The notes under the pieces: model-generated
The model's input: the letters and a program-made list of their open reading frames with translations, nothing else
What the model was told of the DNA's origin: nothing
Database searches by the model: none
Source of the DNA: Cherax quadricarinatus
Lineage: Eukaryota; Arthropoda; Malacostraca; Decapoda; Parastacidae
Assembly (NCBI RefSeq): GCF_038502225.1
Contig: NC_091303.1
Location: 26,860,898 to 26,924,897 of the forward strand
DNA length: 64,000 bases
Reading direction: 5' to 3'
Made by a program: the position numbers and the translations under genes
Shown here: piece by piece, positions 30,503 to 41,296 of the stretch
Numbering within the stretch: the first letter of the stretch is position 1
How the letters are laid out: the number at the start of each line of letters is the position of its first letter

Positions 30503-31578
30503 CCCTTTGAGGGTCCGTCCCGTAGATCTACGGCTTTACGTTCAGGGTCCAAACCGTAGATCTACATCATGAGCTCAGCTCACTCTGATAAACTGTGAGT
30601 GGTACATTTGGGCCTAGATATGAGAGAATACATCTATGTGGTAAGTGTGCACCACATAAAACAGATCCTGTAGCACGCTGTGTATAATGAGAGAAAAAAA
30701 CTGAAATCATGATTTTTCAATTAAAACAGCGACTTTGCAGTGTTTTTTCGTATGTTTTTTATAGTTGTATTTGCGATTTCTTGGTCTCATTTGATAGAAT
30801 GGAAGACATATTACAGAAATAGAGATGATTTTGATTGGTTTTAGCACTGGAAATGACTTGAAACTGAGCTCAAAGTAGCAGAAATGTTAAATTTTTGCCG
30901 ATATTCAAGAGTAAACAAACGACCTCACACGTCTAATACACGCCAGCTGGTGGGTCTAATATGCATTCACAAATATGGTGATGATATTTATACAATCATT
31001 ACAGTATTGCATAACAGTAAATCTTCTATTTTTTGGTGTGAATAAAAATTCATTATGTGAATAAAAAAATAAAAAAGGAATTTATTTGTAAAGCTTCAAA
31101 ACGTAACTAATGAACAGAGGAAATGTTAGTTTAGTTCCAGGAATACCTACATTGTTTATTCTGGACCCTATTTTGAAATTGGAATATTTTGAACTTTGTG
31201 TTAAATTGGCCAAATTAACAATTTCCGATCACTTTAATTTGTAGTTGAAACAGTTGACTTGGCGATTTCTTGTGCTCAATCGATAGAATAGAAGTAATAC
31301 TAGTGAAATAGCTAAGAATTTGGTTGACTGGAATAATGTAATTGGCCTAAAATGGGAGTCAAAGTCGGCAAAATCGCCGATTCGTAAATATCTCTGACAC
31401 ATCAAAATTCGCGAGAGCATAATTTCATCAATTTTCCATGAAATTTCGTACTTTTTGTTTTATTACCTTCACAAAAAGATTCTCTACCATTTCATAAGAA
31501 AAAATAACAAATTTTTTTTTTGAAAATTCTTGGACACTGGGGCACCACTTCAGATTTGGGCCTTGGACCCTGAAGCGG
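30503..31578. mobile_element. TTAA MITE (1,076 bp), GATC-type palindromes
   Basis: It is flanked by TTAA at 30499-30502 and 31579-31582. CGTAGATCTACG and CGTAGATCTACA lie at 30521-30532 and 30555-30566. It is nearly identical to 22068-23142, so the two are recently related. It sits inside the CR1 LINE. Confidence 0.9.
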
Positions 31579-31674
31579 TTAATGTCCCTCTTAATGTCAA
31601 TATACTGATTCATAAGATGACCCTCACCTCTTTTGATATATCTATAAATTCCTTTCTTCTGCCCTAAAAGCCTA

Positions 31675-32496
31675 TTATTCATTTGGGTCATTTTTATTCG
31701 ATCTAATTTCTTTATATGGGATAAATGTTCTTTGGGTAGCATGCATAGTGTTCGGAAAGCTGTCATATTGATAGCTCTCTTCGTTACCCCAGTCAACAGA
31801 TGATAAGTGTTCTCTAAGCCCATTGTAATCTGCTAAGTGAAAATCTGGGACCATTACTGAATTATCCCTACTGTCATACTTCCATTCTATGCTAAAGGTA
31901 ATTAATTTGTGATTGCTTGTGCCGAGTTTCTCTGTAATTTCTAAATTATTAACAAGGGTTTCCTTGTTTGCCAGAACCAAGTCAAGCAGGTTATTTCCCC
32001 TTGTAGGTTCTGTCACAAACTGCTTCAAAAAACAGTCCTGAACTATTTCTAAGAAGTCATTTGATTCTAAATTCCCAGTCAAGAAATTCCAATCAATCTG
32101 ACTAAAGTTAAAGTCCCCTAAAATTACTACATTATCATGGCTTGTGGCCTTAACAATTTCCTTCCAGAGTAATCTCTCTTGGTCCCTATCTGAATTTGGG
32201 GAATGGTATATCACTCCTAGAATTAATTTTTCATGCCCCTCTGAAAATTCTATCCAGACAGACTCTGTATGTGTTACTTCAGACTTAATACCCGTTTTTA
32301 TGCAACAGTTCAAGCGATCTCGGACATACAATGCCACCCCACCCCCCTTCCCGATACTTCTATCTACTTGGAACAGTTTAAAACCCTGAATGCGACATTT
32401 CGCAGGCATGTCCCGACATTTCGAATTAAACCATGTCTCAGTGATGACAAATACATCAATGTTACCTGCACTAGCAACTAATCTCAACTTGTCCAT
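31675..32496 (-). pseudogene. CR1 ORF2 endonuclease domain
   Basis: The 273-residue frame has the APE-type endonuclease motifs VFVITETWFNS, GGGVALYVRDRLNC, KLILGVIYHSPNSDRD, VVILGDFNFSQIDW and TRGNNLLDLVLAN; the final SDH motif is altered (GTSNHKL). This domain nicks target DNA in CR1 elements. The frame runs on into linker sequence, then breaks. Confidence 0.88.
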
Positions 32497-32772
32497 CTTA
32501 TTCCTAGCACTACAGCTATTAGCATAAATATATTTTTAAAGACCCTCCTTTCTCTTCACCCTTCCTGCTCAGTTCCATTTTTCCACTAAACCTATTACTG
32601 TCCTTGTCACCTAGTGCCACTGGCTTTCCAATATCCACCTCATTCTGCCTATTACTAGTTCCCCTAGAACTCATAATATTACTACACTGGGACTGCACTG
32701 TATTCCTGCCAAAACCCATACCACTAACTATTCCTAGTTTAAAGCCCTAACAGCTCCCTCCACTGCAGTTGC

Positions 32773-32985
32773 CTATGCCCCCACCTCAGACCTAGATAAG
32801 TGAACCCCATCCCTGGCATACATGTCATTCCTGCCATAGAAGAGGTCCCAGTTGTCAATGAATGTTACCGCATTTTCCTTACAGTATTTGTCCAGCCAGC
32901 AATTGACACCAATTGCCCTGGACAACCATTTGTTTCCAACTCCTCTCCTTGGCAAAATACCACATATGACAGGGTTCCCACTCAC
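32773..32985 (-). pseudogene. CR1 ORF1 C-terminal SGNH-type domain fragment
   Basis: The sequence NKWLSRAIGVNCWLDKYC, TFIDNWDLFYGR and YARDGVHLSRSEVGA has the D-x-x-H ending (DGVH) of the SGNH/GDSL hydrolase-like domain known from many CR1 ORF1 proteins. The N-terminal part is absent. Confidence 0.7.
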
Positions 32986-32990
32986 TACAA

Positions 32991-33255
32991 ATATGTTAAG
33001 GTAAGTAATGAGTGTACTGTATGTGCATTTTACTATTTTATTGCTTTTTGATGCCTAGTTCTACTGCTGACTTAATATATAATAGTGTGAACATGTTTTC
33101 AGGCATTTATATGCATTTAAAAGTGAAAAAAAAGGGTCGTTCTCTTTATGGTGATTTTCACTTCATGACGGTAGCCTGGAAGCTAACCCACCATATAAGT
33201 GGGGGCCCTCCTGTACAGTATTGTATACAGAGGTAGTGAAATATTTAGGAGTTAC
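32991..33255. other. GPHR intron next to exon
   Basis: This short stretch lies between the CR1 element and the exon donor at 33255. No gene or repeat was recognised. Confidence 0.4.
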
Positions 33256-33372
33256 CTCTAAAGCTGCTACTTCTTGTTTCAAGGTTGACAGACTCTCTCC
33301 CTGAGGACTGCTGGCTGTCACGCTCCGGAGTAAACCCCAAATTCTGGAACGTGAGCCACTTTCATCTCCAAC
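33256..33372 (-). CDS. GPHR: Golgi pH regulator, exon encoding the coiled linker
   Basis: The 117-bp exon (39 codons, phase 0 at both ends) lies between a TTTGCAG acceptor and GTAACT donor. It reads VGDESGSRSRIWGLLRSVTA, then SSPQGESLSTLKQEVAALE. It matches the GPHR cytoplasmic linker between the N-terminal and C-terminal conserved domains (family motif GFWGMIKSVT and L..QQEVDALEELSRQLF). It joins in frame to ITSK from 44945 and ELSRQLF at 19056. Confidence 0.93.
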
Positions 33373-33749
33373 CTGCAAATTATTATTATATTCACAAAGA
33401 AGCACTAAATTCATTAGAGGTAAAATCTCTATTTAAAGGGCTAATAGGTAGGTGTCCAATAATGCTGATTGTTCAGTAAATCTGAATGTTAAAAAATAGC
33501 AAGAAAAACACTACAGTACAGTAATACCGTACAAAGTACAGTTTTGAGCAGAAAAGGTTTTGATATAATACAGTTTATAAATTTAATAAATTGAATAATA
33601 TAAATTTTATTTAATTGCATTATGCACTGATACTGGACTGCTGCTATATACCGGACTAACACAATGCCAACATCAGTATCCCTCCAGACTCCAAGCAGTG
33701 AAGTTGTGTAGTAGTATACAATACATATGTATACGCAATTTTTTTTCTA
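33373..33749. other. GPHR intron, AT-rich
   Basis: I see nothing beyond AT-rich intron sequence here. Confidence 0.4.
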
Positions 33750-33996
33750 CAATAGACCCTTATATTACACACTAGTTACATGCCTGAGAATGCTGTGCTA
33801 GGTAAATCCGTGTTAGATAAACTGAAGAACTTATGGGAAAAATAGGGTTACATTCTTGGGAGCCCCAAAAAAGCCAAAGAATTTTTTTTTAGACCTCCAG
33901 GTCTTACAAAAATGAAAGTGAATGTGTAATTGTTGTTCATTGTCATGATGTATTATGTTGTTTTTACTGATTAAAACTACAAATGCAACAGAAATA

Positions 33997-34340
33997 CAAT
34001 GGAACCTTGACTTATGAGTGTCCCAACATACGAGTTTTTTGAGATACGAGCCATCCCTGGGTCGATTTTTTTATCTGAGTTACGAGCCAACATTTGAGTT
34101 ACGAGGCAGCTCCCCCCCTTCCCCCTCAACCCAAAACCTGGACACCTCGCTTGTTTATCTATGATTTCATGCTTTAATTCCATGGAAATCATTCTCTTTT
34201 TCATCTCAGCACTGTCCTTTACAATTACTTTCTTAGGACCCATGCTTAGAAAAATGAAATTTGGCCAAATGACTGTCAAAAGTGTAAGCAAAGCTTAAGA
34301 GAACTGCTCCCACAGCGAGGTAAACAGTGCAATGAGTTGG
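33997..34340 (-). mobile_element. Tigger fragment with transposase N-terminus
   Basis: The end CAATGGAACCTTGACTTATG follows TA (33995-33996). On the minus strand the transposase start reads MGPKKVIVKDSAEMKKRMI, then ELKHEIIDK, a CENP-B-type DNA-binding N-terminus, and then degrades. The upstream leader (34253-34340) matches 34990-35090 in inverted orientation. Confidence 0.75.
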
Positions 34341-34349
34341 CAGCGTTCG

Positions 34350-34690
34350 TGGCAGTGTGTGAGGGGCTTGGACTTCCAGCAGGCATGCATGAGCGTGTTT
34401 GATAGGAGTGAATGGAGACAAATGGTTTTTAATACTTGACGTGCTGTTGGAGTGTGAGCAAAGTAACATTTATGAAGGGGTTCAGGGAAACCGGCAGGCC
34501 GGACTTGAGTCCTGGAGATGGGAAGTACAGTGCCTGCACTCTGAAGGAGGGGTGTTAATGTTGCAGTTTAAAAACTATAGTGTAAAGCACCCTTCTGGCA
34601 AGACAGTGATGGAGTGAATGATGGTGAAAGTTTTTCTTTTTCGGGCCACCCTGCCTTGGTGGGAATCGGCCAGTGTGATAATAAATAATA
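34350..34690 (+). mobile_element. 5'-truncated RTE LINE 3' tail
   Basis: It contains the last codons of the RTE ORF (GLDFQQACMSVFDRSEWRQM-like) and the complete 3' tail, ending in an AATAA-rich run near 34681-34730. It is inserted in the Tigger leader. Confidence 0.85.
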
Positions 34691-34744
34691 AAATAATATT
34701 ATTAGTATTATTATTATTATTAATTTAGGTAACTAGAACACAGA

Positions 34745-34822
34745 TCCAATTCCCTAGACCAAGAGCCCCTCACTAGTGTCAAGGTTCCTTGATGCTAGTC
34801 AGGGGCTCTTGATCTAGGGAAT
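34745..34822. repeat. Imperfect hairpin around AAGAGCCCCT
   Basis: AATTCCCTAGACCAAGAGCC (from 34749) pairs with GGCTCTTGATCTAGGGAATT (to 34822) around a ~34-nt loop. AAT microsatellites follow at 34845-34877 and 34895-34915. It looks like part of a small interspersed repeat; I do not know its family. Confidence 0.6.
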
Positions 34823-34959
34823 TTTATCTGTGCTCCAGTTCACTAAATTAATAATAATAATAATAATAATAATAATGACAGAGCTTCAGTTCCATAAATT
34901 AATAATAATAATAATAATACATAACACATACGTAATAATAATTCAGAATGATGCCACTA

Positions 34960-35160
34960 GTTGACACAGCTAATGGCAAAACATCCCGTAAGCAGTCCAC
35001 ATGTTTACATCACTGTAGCAGCAGTTCTCTCGTGCTTGTTTGCATTTTTTTACAGTCATTTGGCAAAATTTCTGTTTTTTAACCATGGGTCCTAAGATAG
35101 TAAGTGCAAAGAACAGTGCCGAGAAGAAAAGGACAATGGTTTTCATGGACATAACCATCA
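34960..35160 (+). pseudogene. Second Tigger transposase N-terminus
   Basis: The plus-strand reading MGPKIVSAKNSAEKKRTMVF is preceded by a leader similar to 34253-34340 reversed. The frame then runs into the CATCCCCCACCCTCAA minisatellite at 35157. It is a broken Tigger/pogo N-terminus, inverted to the one at 33997-34340. Confidence 0.7.
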
Positions 35161-35290
35161 TACACTGTACCCTCAACATCCCCCACCCTCAACATCCCCT
35201 ACCCTCCACCTCCCCCACCCTCAACATCCCCCACCCTCAACATCCCCCACCCTCAACATCCCCCCATCCTCAACCTCCCCCACCATCACT
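35157..35290. repeat. CATCCCCCACCCTCAA minisatellite
   Basis: Seven or eight imperfect tandem copies of a ~16-bp C-rich unit follow the Tigger N-terminus. Confidence 0.88.
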
Positions 35291-35489
35291 GCTCCAAGTG
35301 TCTAAGTACATATACACTTCATATAAAGTTTTTATACGATATTTCTTATTTATAAATACAGTTTCAGCATTTTCCTTAGAAAACTAGTGATCCACTGCAG
35401 TTAGCCTCAAAAATACTCTGTTTTCTCTTACAATAAGAGCATGGGAAGATACCATGGTCAAAGTTGGACAGAAATGGCGGATGCTTCCG

Positions 35490-35650
35490 CCGCTGCCTCT
35501 GCCACCATATTATGGCCTATTTTATTCATTCTAGAATATATATCATGTTTCTGTGTTAATTATATTGTTTATTATGTCATATTAGATGAATTGTGATAGG
35601 TAAATAAGCTGTACAGTTGATAATAGAGTCATATTCAAGTATTTTTTTCT
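35490..35650. repeat. Unknown interspersed repeat, inverted partner at 52150-52290
   Basis: The stretch around ATATTGTTTATTATGTCATA and GCTGTACAGTTGATAATAG is the reverse-complement relative of 52150-52290. The family is not recognised. Confidence 0.5.
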
Positions 35651-35973
35651 TAAGTCTCCAGAGTGCAGGAATGGGTTAATGGCTTTTCAATTAATTTCAA
35701 TAAAGAAAATTAATTTGATATATATCAAATTAGTTGATGACTGTGAAGAGAGTGGAGAGTTATGCTGTGGCCCTATTAGGCTGAGGTGGATGGTAGAGGT
35801 TCTGGTACTGAAGTTGATGGTTGTACTGGAGTGTGCATAAATTATGTAATGGATTTGTGGGCTATTTTACCTTGCAGTACATTATACAGCTGATGATAAG
35901 ACATCAGCTGCTCTAGACACCATTTCAGAGCACTGCTTCTAGAGTTGTCAGGGTCCTCTTCAGTGAAAAAGTA

Positions 35974-36176
35974 CAGTGGACCCCCACTTAATGATCACCT
36001 CCCAATGCGACCAATTATGAAAGTGTATTTATGTAAGTGCGTTTGTACGTGTATGTTTGGGGGTCTGAAATGGACTAATCTACTTCACAATATTCCTTAT
36101 GGGAACAAATTCGGTCAGTACTGGCACCTGAACATACTTCTGGAATGAAAAAATATCGTTAACCGGGGGTCCACTG
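35974..36176. mobile_element. 203-bp TA MITE (Tigger-type ends)
   Basis: The ends CAGTGGACCCCCACTTAA / TTAACCGGGGGTCCACTG are flanked by TA at 35972-35973 and 36177-36178. A second copy of exactly the same length lies at 47623-47825. It is non-coding. Confidence 0.88.
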
Positions 36177-36185
36177 TATCTTTAA

Positions 36186-37260
36186 TCCTTTCAGGGTCTA
36201 GAGACCAAATTTCAAAGTGTGCAGCAGTGTCCAAGAATTTTCAAAAAATTATTTTTTTATTTTTTCTTATGAAATGGTAGAGAATCTTTTTCGGAAGGTA
36301 ATAAAACAAAAAGTATGAAATTTGATGGAAAATTGACGAAATTATGCTCTCGCGAATTTTGATGTGTCAGCAATATTTACGCATCGGCGATTTTGCCAAC
36401 TTTGACTCCCATTTTAGGCCAATTACATTATTCCAGGCAATCAAATTCTTAGCTATTTCACTAGTATTACTTCTATTCTGTCGATTGAGCACAAGAATTC
36501 ACCAAGTCAACTGTCTCAACTACAAAATAAAGTGATTGGAAATTGGTAATTTGGCCAATTTAATGCAAAGTTAAAAATACTCCAATTTCAAAATAGGGTC
36601 CAGAATAAACAATGCAGGCATTCCTGGCACTAAACTAACATTTCCCCTATTCATTAGTTATGTTTTCATGCTTTACTAATGAATTCCATTTTGATTTTTT
36701 ATTCACATAATGAATTTTTATTCAAACCAAAAAATAGAAGATTTACTGTTATGCAATATTGTAATATAATTTAATAAATAATATCACCACATTTGTGAAC
36801 GTATATTAGACCCACCAGCAGGTGTGTATTATGTGTGTGAGGTCATTTGTTTACTCTCTAACATTGACAAAAATTTAACATTTCCACTACTTTGAGCTCA
36901 GTTTAAAGCCATTTCCAGTACTAAAACCAATCAAAATCATTCTATTTCTGTAGTATATCTTCCATTCTATCAAATGAGATCAAGAAAGCACAAATACAAC
37001 TATAAAAAACATATGAAAAAACGCTGCAAAGTTGCTGTTTTAATCGAAAATTAATCTCAGTTTTTTTTTCTCTCATCATGCACTATGTGCTGCAGGATTT
37101 GTTTTATGTGGTGCACACATACCACATAGATGCATTCTCTCATATCTAGGCCAAAATTTACTGCTCACAGCTTATTAGAGTGAGCTGAGCTCATGACGTA
37201 GACCTACGGTTTGGGCCCTCAATGTAAAGCTGTAGATCTACGGCAAGGACCCTCAAAGGG
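36186..37260. mobile_element. TTAA MITE (1,075 bp), inverted orientation
   Basis: It is flanked by TTAA at 36182-36185 and 37261-37264. The right end has CGTAGACCTACG (37197-37208) and TGTAGATCTACG (37231-37242), 34 bp apart. It is homologous over its length to 22068-23142 in reverse. Confidence 0.88.
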
Positions 37261-37364
37261 TTAAGTCAATAAGTCATGATAGTGGAATTCTTTGTACATA
37301 GCAAAACAAAACTGTAATTATACAGTGTAACCTTTACAAAGAAATAAATCTTTTATCTTTTTTT

Positions 37365-38100
37365 TAAGTCAGTCAAGTCAGTAAATCATTAAGTCAGTAA
37401 GTCAGTCAAGTCAATCAGTCAGTCAGTCAGTCAGTCAGTCAGTCAAGTCAGTCAGTCAAGTCAGTCAGTCAGCCAGTCAGTCAAGTCAGTCAGTCAAGTC
37501 AGTCAGTCAAGTCAGTCAGTCAAGTCAGTCAGTCAGTCAATCAGTCAGTCAGTCAAGTCAGTCAATCAAGTCAGTCAATCAACTCAGTCAATCAAGTCAG
37601 TCAGTCAGTCAAGTCAGTCAGTCAGTCAAGTCAGTCAGTCAGTCAGTCAGTCAGTCAGTCAAGTCAGTCAGTCAAGTCAGTCAGTCAAGTCAGTCAGTCA
37701 AGTCAGTCAGTCAAGTCAGTCAAGTCAGTCAAGTCAGTCAGTCAAGTCAGTCAGTCAAGTCAGTCAGTCAAGTCAGTCAGTCAAGTCAGTCAGTCAAGTC
37801 AGTCAAGTCAGTCAGTCAGTCAGTCAGTCAGTCAGTCAAGTCAGTCAATCAAGTCAGTCAGTCAGTCAGTCAAGTCAGTCAAGTCAGTCAGTCAGTCAGT
37901 CAGTCAAGTCAGTAAGTCAGTCAAGTCAGTAAGTCAGTCAAGTCAGTAAGTCAGTCAAGTCAGTAAGTCAGTCAAGTCAGTAAGTCAGTAAGTCAGTCAA
38001 GTCAGTAAGTCAGTCAAGTCAGTAAGTCAGTCAAGTCAGTAAGTCAGTCAAGTTAGTAAGTCAGTCAAGTCAGTAAGTCAGTCAAGTCAGTAAGTCAGTA
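37365..38100. repeat. AGTC-based minisatellite, ~730 bp
   Basis: It is made of AGTC tetramers with regular extra A bases that create longer units: a 13-bp unit (AAGTCAGTCAGTC) dominates about 37660-37800 and a 17-bp unit (AGTCAAGTCAGTAAGTC) about 37905-38095. Confidence 0.95.
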
Positions 38101-38442
38101 ACTCCAAGACTTAAATGCTTACCCCTTTTCTTGCCACTTTCAGCAACACTTGTGTGCCTACTGGTGCATCATTGCTTGGCAGATACAAGATATGGCAATT
38201 AAAATATCAAAACACAATCCATAAACCCAGCTGACTCCTAGACACGTATGAACGAAAGGCTGGGACAGGGGTGGCAGGGGATGGTGGTATGTCTGCCCCA
38301 TGGAGACAGTGGTCTCACCCACAGCAAGGCAGCGGCCTGAGCTAGGGAAATATCCTGCAGGCGATGCTCCAAATTTTTCCCCCTTCTGGTTATTACCAAA
38401 ACGTACCAAATAAATCCATGTATAATATAAGGGTCTACTGTA

Positions 38443-38790
38443 CAGCCTCTCCTCACTTACCGATGTACTCATTTACCGACAACTCGGAGTTACGATGGGT
38501 TCTCTGATGAGTCGTTATTGTATACTGTATGAGAGGTTGGGTCATGAACAGGCAGCGAAGCATCTCAGCGTCAAAATTCTGAATCTCCTTCCTACAGCCA
38601 CTCAGTACACTAGCTTTCACAGTTTCCAAGACTACATATTTGTGCAAATTTCCTGTTGTTTTTCCTTTTGGAAGAGGAAAAACAAGAGGAAAATGGAAGA
38701 AGTACAAAAAGAAGTTCACAGTAAAGGAGTTAGCTAGTGTGTTCGTATGTGTGTTTACATTCTCGGTGTATTGTGGCAGCTTAAGAAATG
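38443..38790. mobile_element. Tigger-like end fragment
   Basis: CAGCCTCTCCTCACTTACCG follows the TA at 38441-38442 and resembles a Tigger-type terminus, adjoining the end of the 33750-38440 element. No second end or intact ORF is visible; the boundary is approximate. Confidence 0.4.
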
Positions 38791-40768
38791 ATTAAACTTA
38801 GTGAACAAGATATGTCAAAGGTAATAATAATAATAAAAAGAATAATAATAGTAGGTAGTAGGTTGTTAGACAGCAGCCACCCAGGGAGGTACTACTGTCC
38901 TGCCAAGGGAGTGTAAAACGAAAACCTGTAATTGTTTTACATGATGGTAGGATCGCTGGTGTCTTTTTTCTGTCTCATAGACATGCAAGATTTCAGATAC
39001 ATCTTGTTAATTCTACTTACACTTAGGTCACACTGCACATACATGTACACGATTATATATACACACTCATCTGAGTTCTCTTTGATTTTATTTTAAAAGT
39101 TCTTGTTCTTTTTCCTTTTCTTTTTATATTCATGGGGAAGTGGAATAAGAATCCTTCCTCTGTAAGCCATGCGTGTTGTAAAAGTCAACTAAAATGCCAG
39201 GAACAATGGGCTAATAACCCCTTTTCCTGTATAGCCTACTAAAAGGAAAAAGAAGAAAACCATCAAAGTGGGATGTCTGAATGTGCGTGGATGTTGTGCG
39301 AATAATAAGAAAGAGATGATTGTGGATGTTATGAATGAGAAGAAGCTGGATGTCCTGGCTTTAAGTGAAACAAAGCTGAAGGGGGTGGGAGAGTTTCAGT
39401 GGGGAGAAATAAATGGGATTAGGTCAGGAGTTTCAAATAGAGTTAGAGCTAAAGAAGGAGTAGCAATAATGTTGAAGGATAAATTATGGCAGGAAAAGAG
39501 GGAATATAAATGTATTAATTCAAGGATTATGTGGAGGAAAATAAGGGTTGAATATGAAAAGTGGGATATAGTAAGCATTTATGCACCTGGAGAAGAGAGA
39601 AGTGTAGAGGAGAGAGAGAGAGAGAGATTTTGGGAAATGTTAAGCGAGTGCATGGGAAGTTTTGAACCAAGTGAAAGAGTACTTGTGGTTGGGGATTTCA
39701 ATACTAAAGTGGGTAAAAAACGTTGTGGAGAGAGTAGTAGGTAAATTTGAGGTGCCAGGGGTAAATGAAAATGGGGAGCCTTTAATTGAGCTACGTGTAG
39801 AAAGAAGTTTGGTAATAAGTAATACGTATTTTATGAAAAAGGACTATGTATTGATGGATAAAAGGTTGATGGGTAGGCTTCAGGATGTACATGTTTATAA
39901 AGGGGCAACTGATATATCGGATCATTATTTAGTTGTAGCTACAGTTAGAGTAAGGGGTAGATGGGACGAAAGGAAAATGGAAACAACAAGTAAGAGAGAG
40001 GTGAAAGTGTATAAACTAAGAGAGGAGGAAGTTAGGGTGAGATATAAGCAACTTTTGGCAGAAAGGTGGGCTTGTGCAAGTATGAGTAATAGGGGGGGTT
40101 GAAGAGGGCTGGAATAGTTTTAATAATGTAGTATTAGAATGTGAGGCAGAAGTTTGTGGCTATAGGAGGGTGGGTGCAGGAGGAAAGAAGAAAGAAAGGT
40201 GAAGAGAGTGGTGAGAGTGCAAAAGGAGAGCAGATGATAGAGTGGGAGAGGCACTGTCAAGAAATTTTAATGAAAACAAGAAAAAATTTTGGAGTGAGAT
40301 AAACCAGTTAAGAAAGCCTAGGGAATGAATGGATTTGTCAGTTAAAAACACAGTAGGGGAGTTAGTAGATGGGGAGCTGGAGGTATTGGGTAGATGGCGG
40401 GAACATTTTGAGGAACTTTTAAATGTCAACGAAGAAAGGGAGGTAGTTATTTCATGCACTGGCCAGGGGGGGGTATAACATCTTTTAGGAGTGAACAAAA
40501 ACAGGATGTGAGTGTGGAAGAGGTGTGTGAGGGATTACGTAGAATGAAAGGGGGTAAAGCAGCAGGAAATGATGGGATCATGACAGATATGTTAAAAGCA
40601 GGGGGAGAGGGGATATAGTGTTGGAGTGGTTGGTATTTTTGTTTAATAAATGTATGGAAGAGGGGAAGGTACCTAGGGATTGGCAGAGAGCATGTATAGT
40701 TCCTTTATATAAAAGGAAGGAGGAACAAAAGAGATTAAAAAAAATATAGGAGAATAAGTTTACTGAGT

Positions 40769-40888
40769 CAAGGGGCTAGTAACCCCTTCTCCTGTATATA
40801 GTACTAAATTTAAAAGGAGAAACTTTCGTTTTTTCTTTTGGGCCACCCCACCTCAGTAGGATACGGCTGGTATGCTAAAAGAAGAAGA
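40769..40888 (+). mobile_element. SINE-like leader/tail fusion inside RTE copy 2
   Basis: GGGGCTAGTAACCCCTTCTC (RTE leader-like) runs into GGGCCACCCCACCTCAGTAG (RTE tail-like) within 120 bp, ending in AGAAGAAGAAAA. Flanking AGTTTACTGAG and ATATTTACCGAG are an imperfect target duplication. The other RTE copies have no insertion here. It is the same family as 23470-23760. Confidence 0.72.
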
Positions 40889-41296
40889 AAATATTTACCG
40901 AGTATACCAGGAAAAGTGTAAGGTAGGGTTATTATTGAAAGAATTAGAGGTAAGACAGAGTGTAGGATTGTGGATGAGCAAGGAGGTTTTAAGAGTGGGT
41001 AGGGGATGTGCAGATCAAGTATTTACATTGAAGCATATATGTGAACAGTATTTAGATAAAGGAAGGGAAGTTTTCATTGCACTTATGGATTTAGAAAAGG
41101 CATATGATAGAGTGGATAGGGGAGCAATGTGCCAGATGTTGCAAGTATATGGAATAGGCAGTAAGTTACTAAATGCTGTAAAGAGTTTTTATGAGGATAG
41201 TGAGGCTCAGGTTAGGATGTGTAGGAGAGAGGGAGATTACTTCCCCGTAAAAGTAGGTTTTTGACAGGGATGTGTAATGTCACCATGGTTGTTTAA

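Larger units (their letters stand above)
29131..32990 (-). mobile_element. CR1 LINE split by a TTAA MITE
   Basis: In minus-strand order: ORF1 end with an SGNH-type domain (32985-32773), ORF2 endonuclease (32496-31675), then RT (30070-29804, 29704-29240). The MITE at 30503-31578 lies inside it, and joining across the TTAA restores sequence like the CR1 copy at 12531-12560. The left side stops at the piggyBac TTAA (29127-29130), where the 3' end of the LINE is missing. Confidence 0.85.
33750..38440. mobile_element. Possible TA-flanked composite element
   Basis: The left boundary CAATAGACCCTTATATTA (after TA, 33748-33749) and the right boundary TAATATAAGGGTCTACTG (before TA, 38441-38442) are inverted repeats. 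They could be the ends of one element, 4.7 kb, filled by later insertions. No shared transposase was found, so this may also be two separate ends of one MITE family. Confidence 0.4.

Noticed and set aside
37365..38100. CRISPR-like array
   Set aside because: There are no unique spacers, the unit is a few bases, and the genome is eukaryotic; it is a minisatellite.
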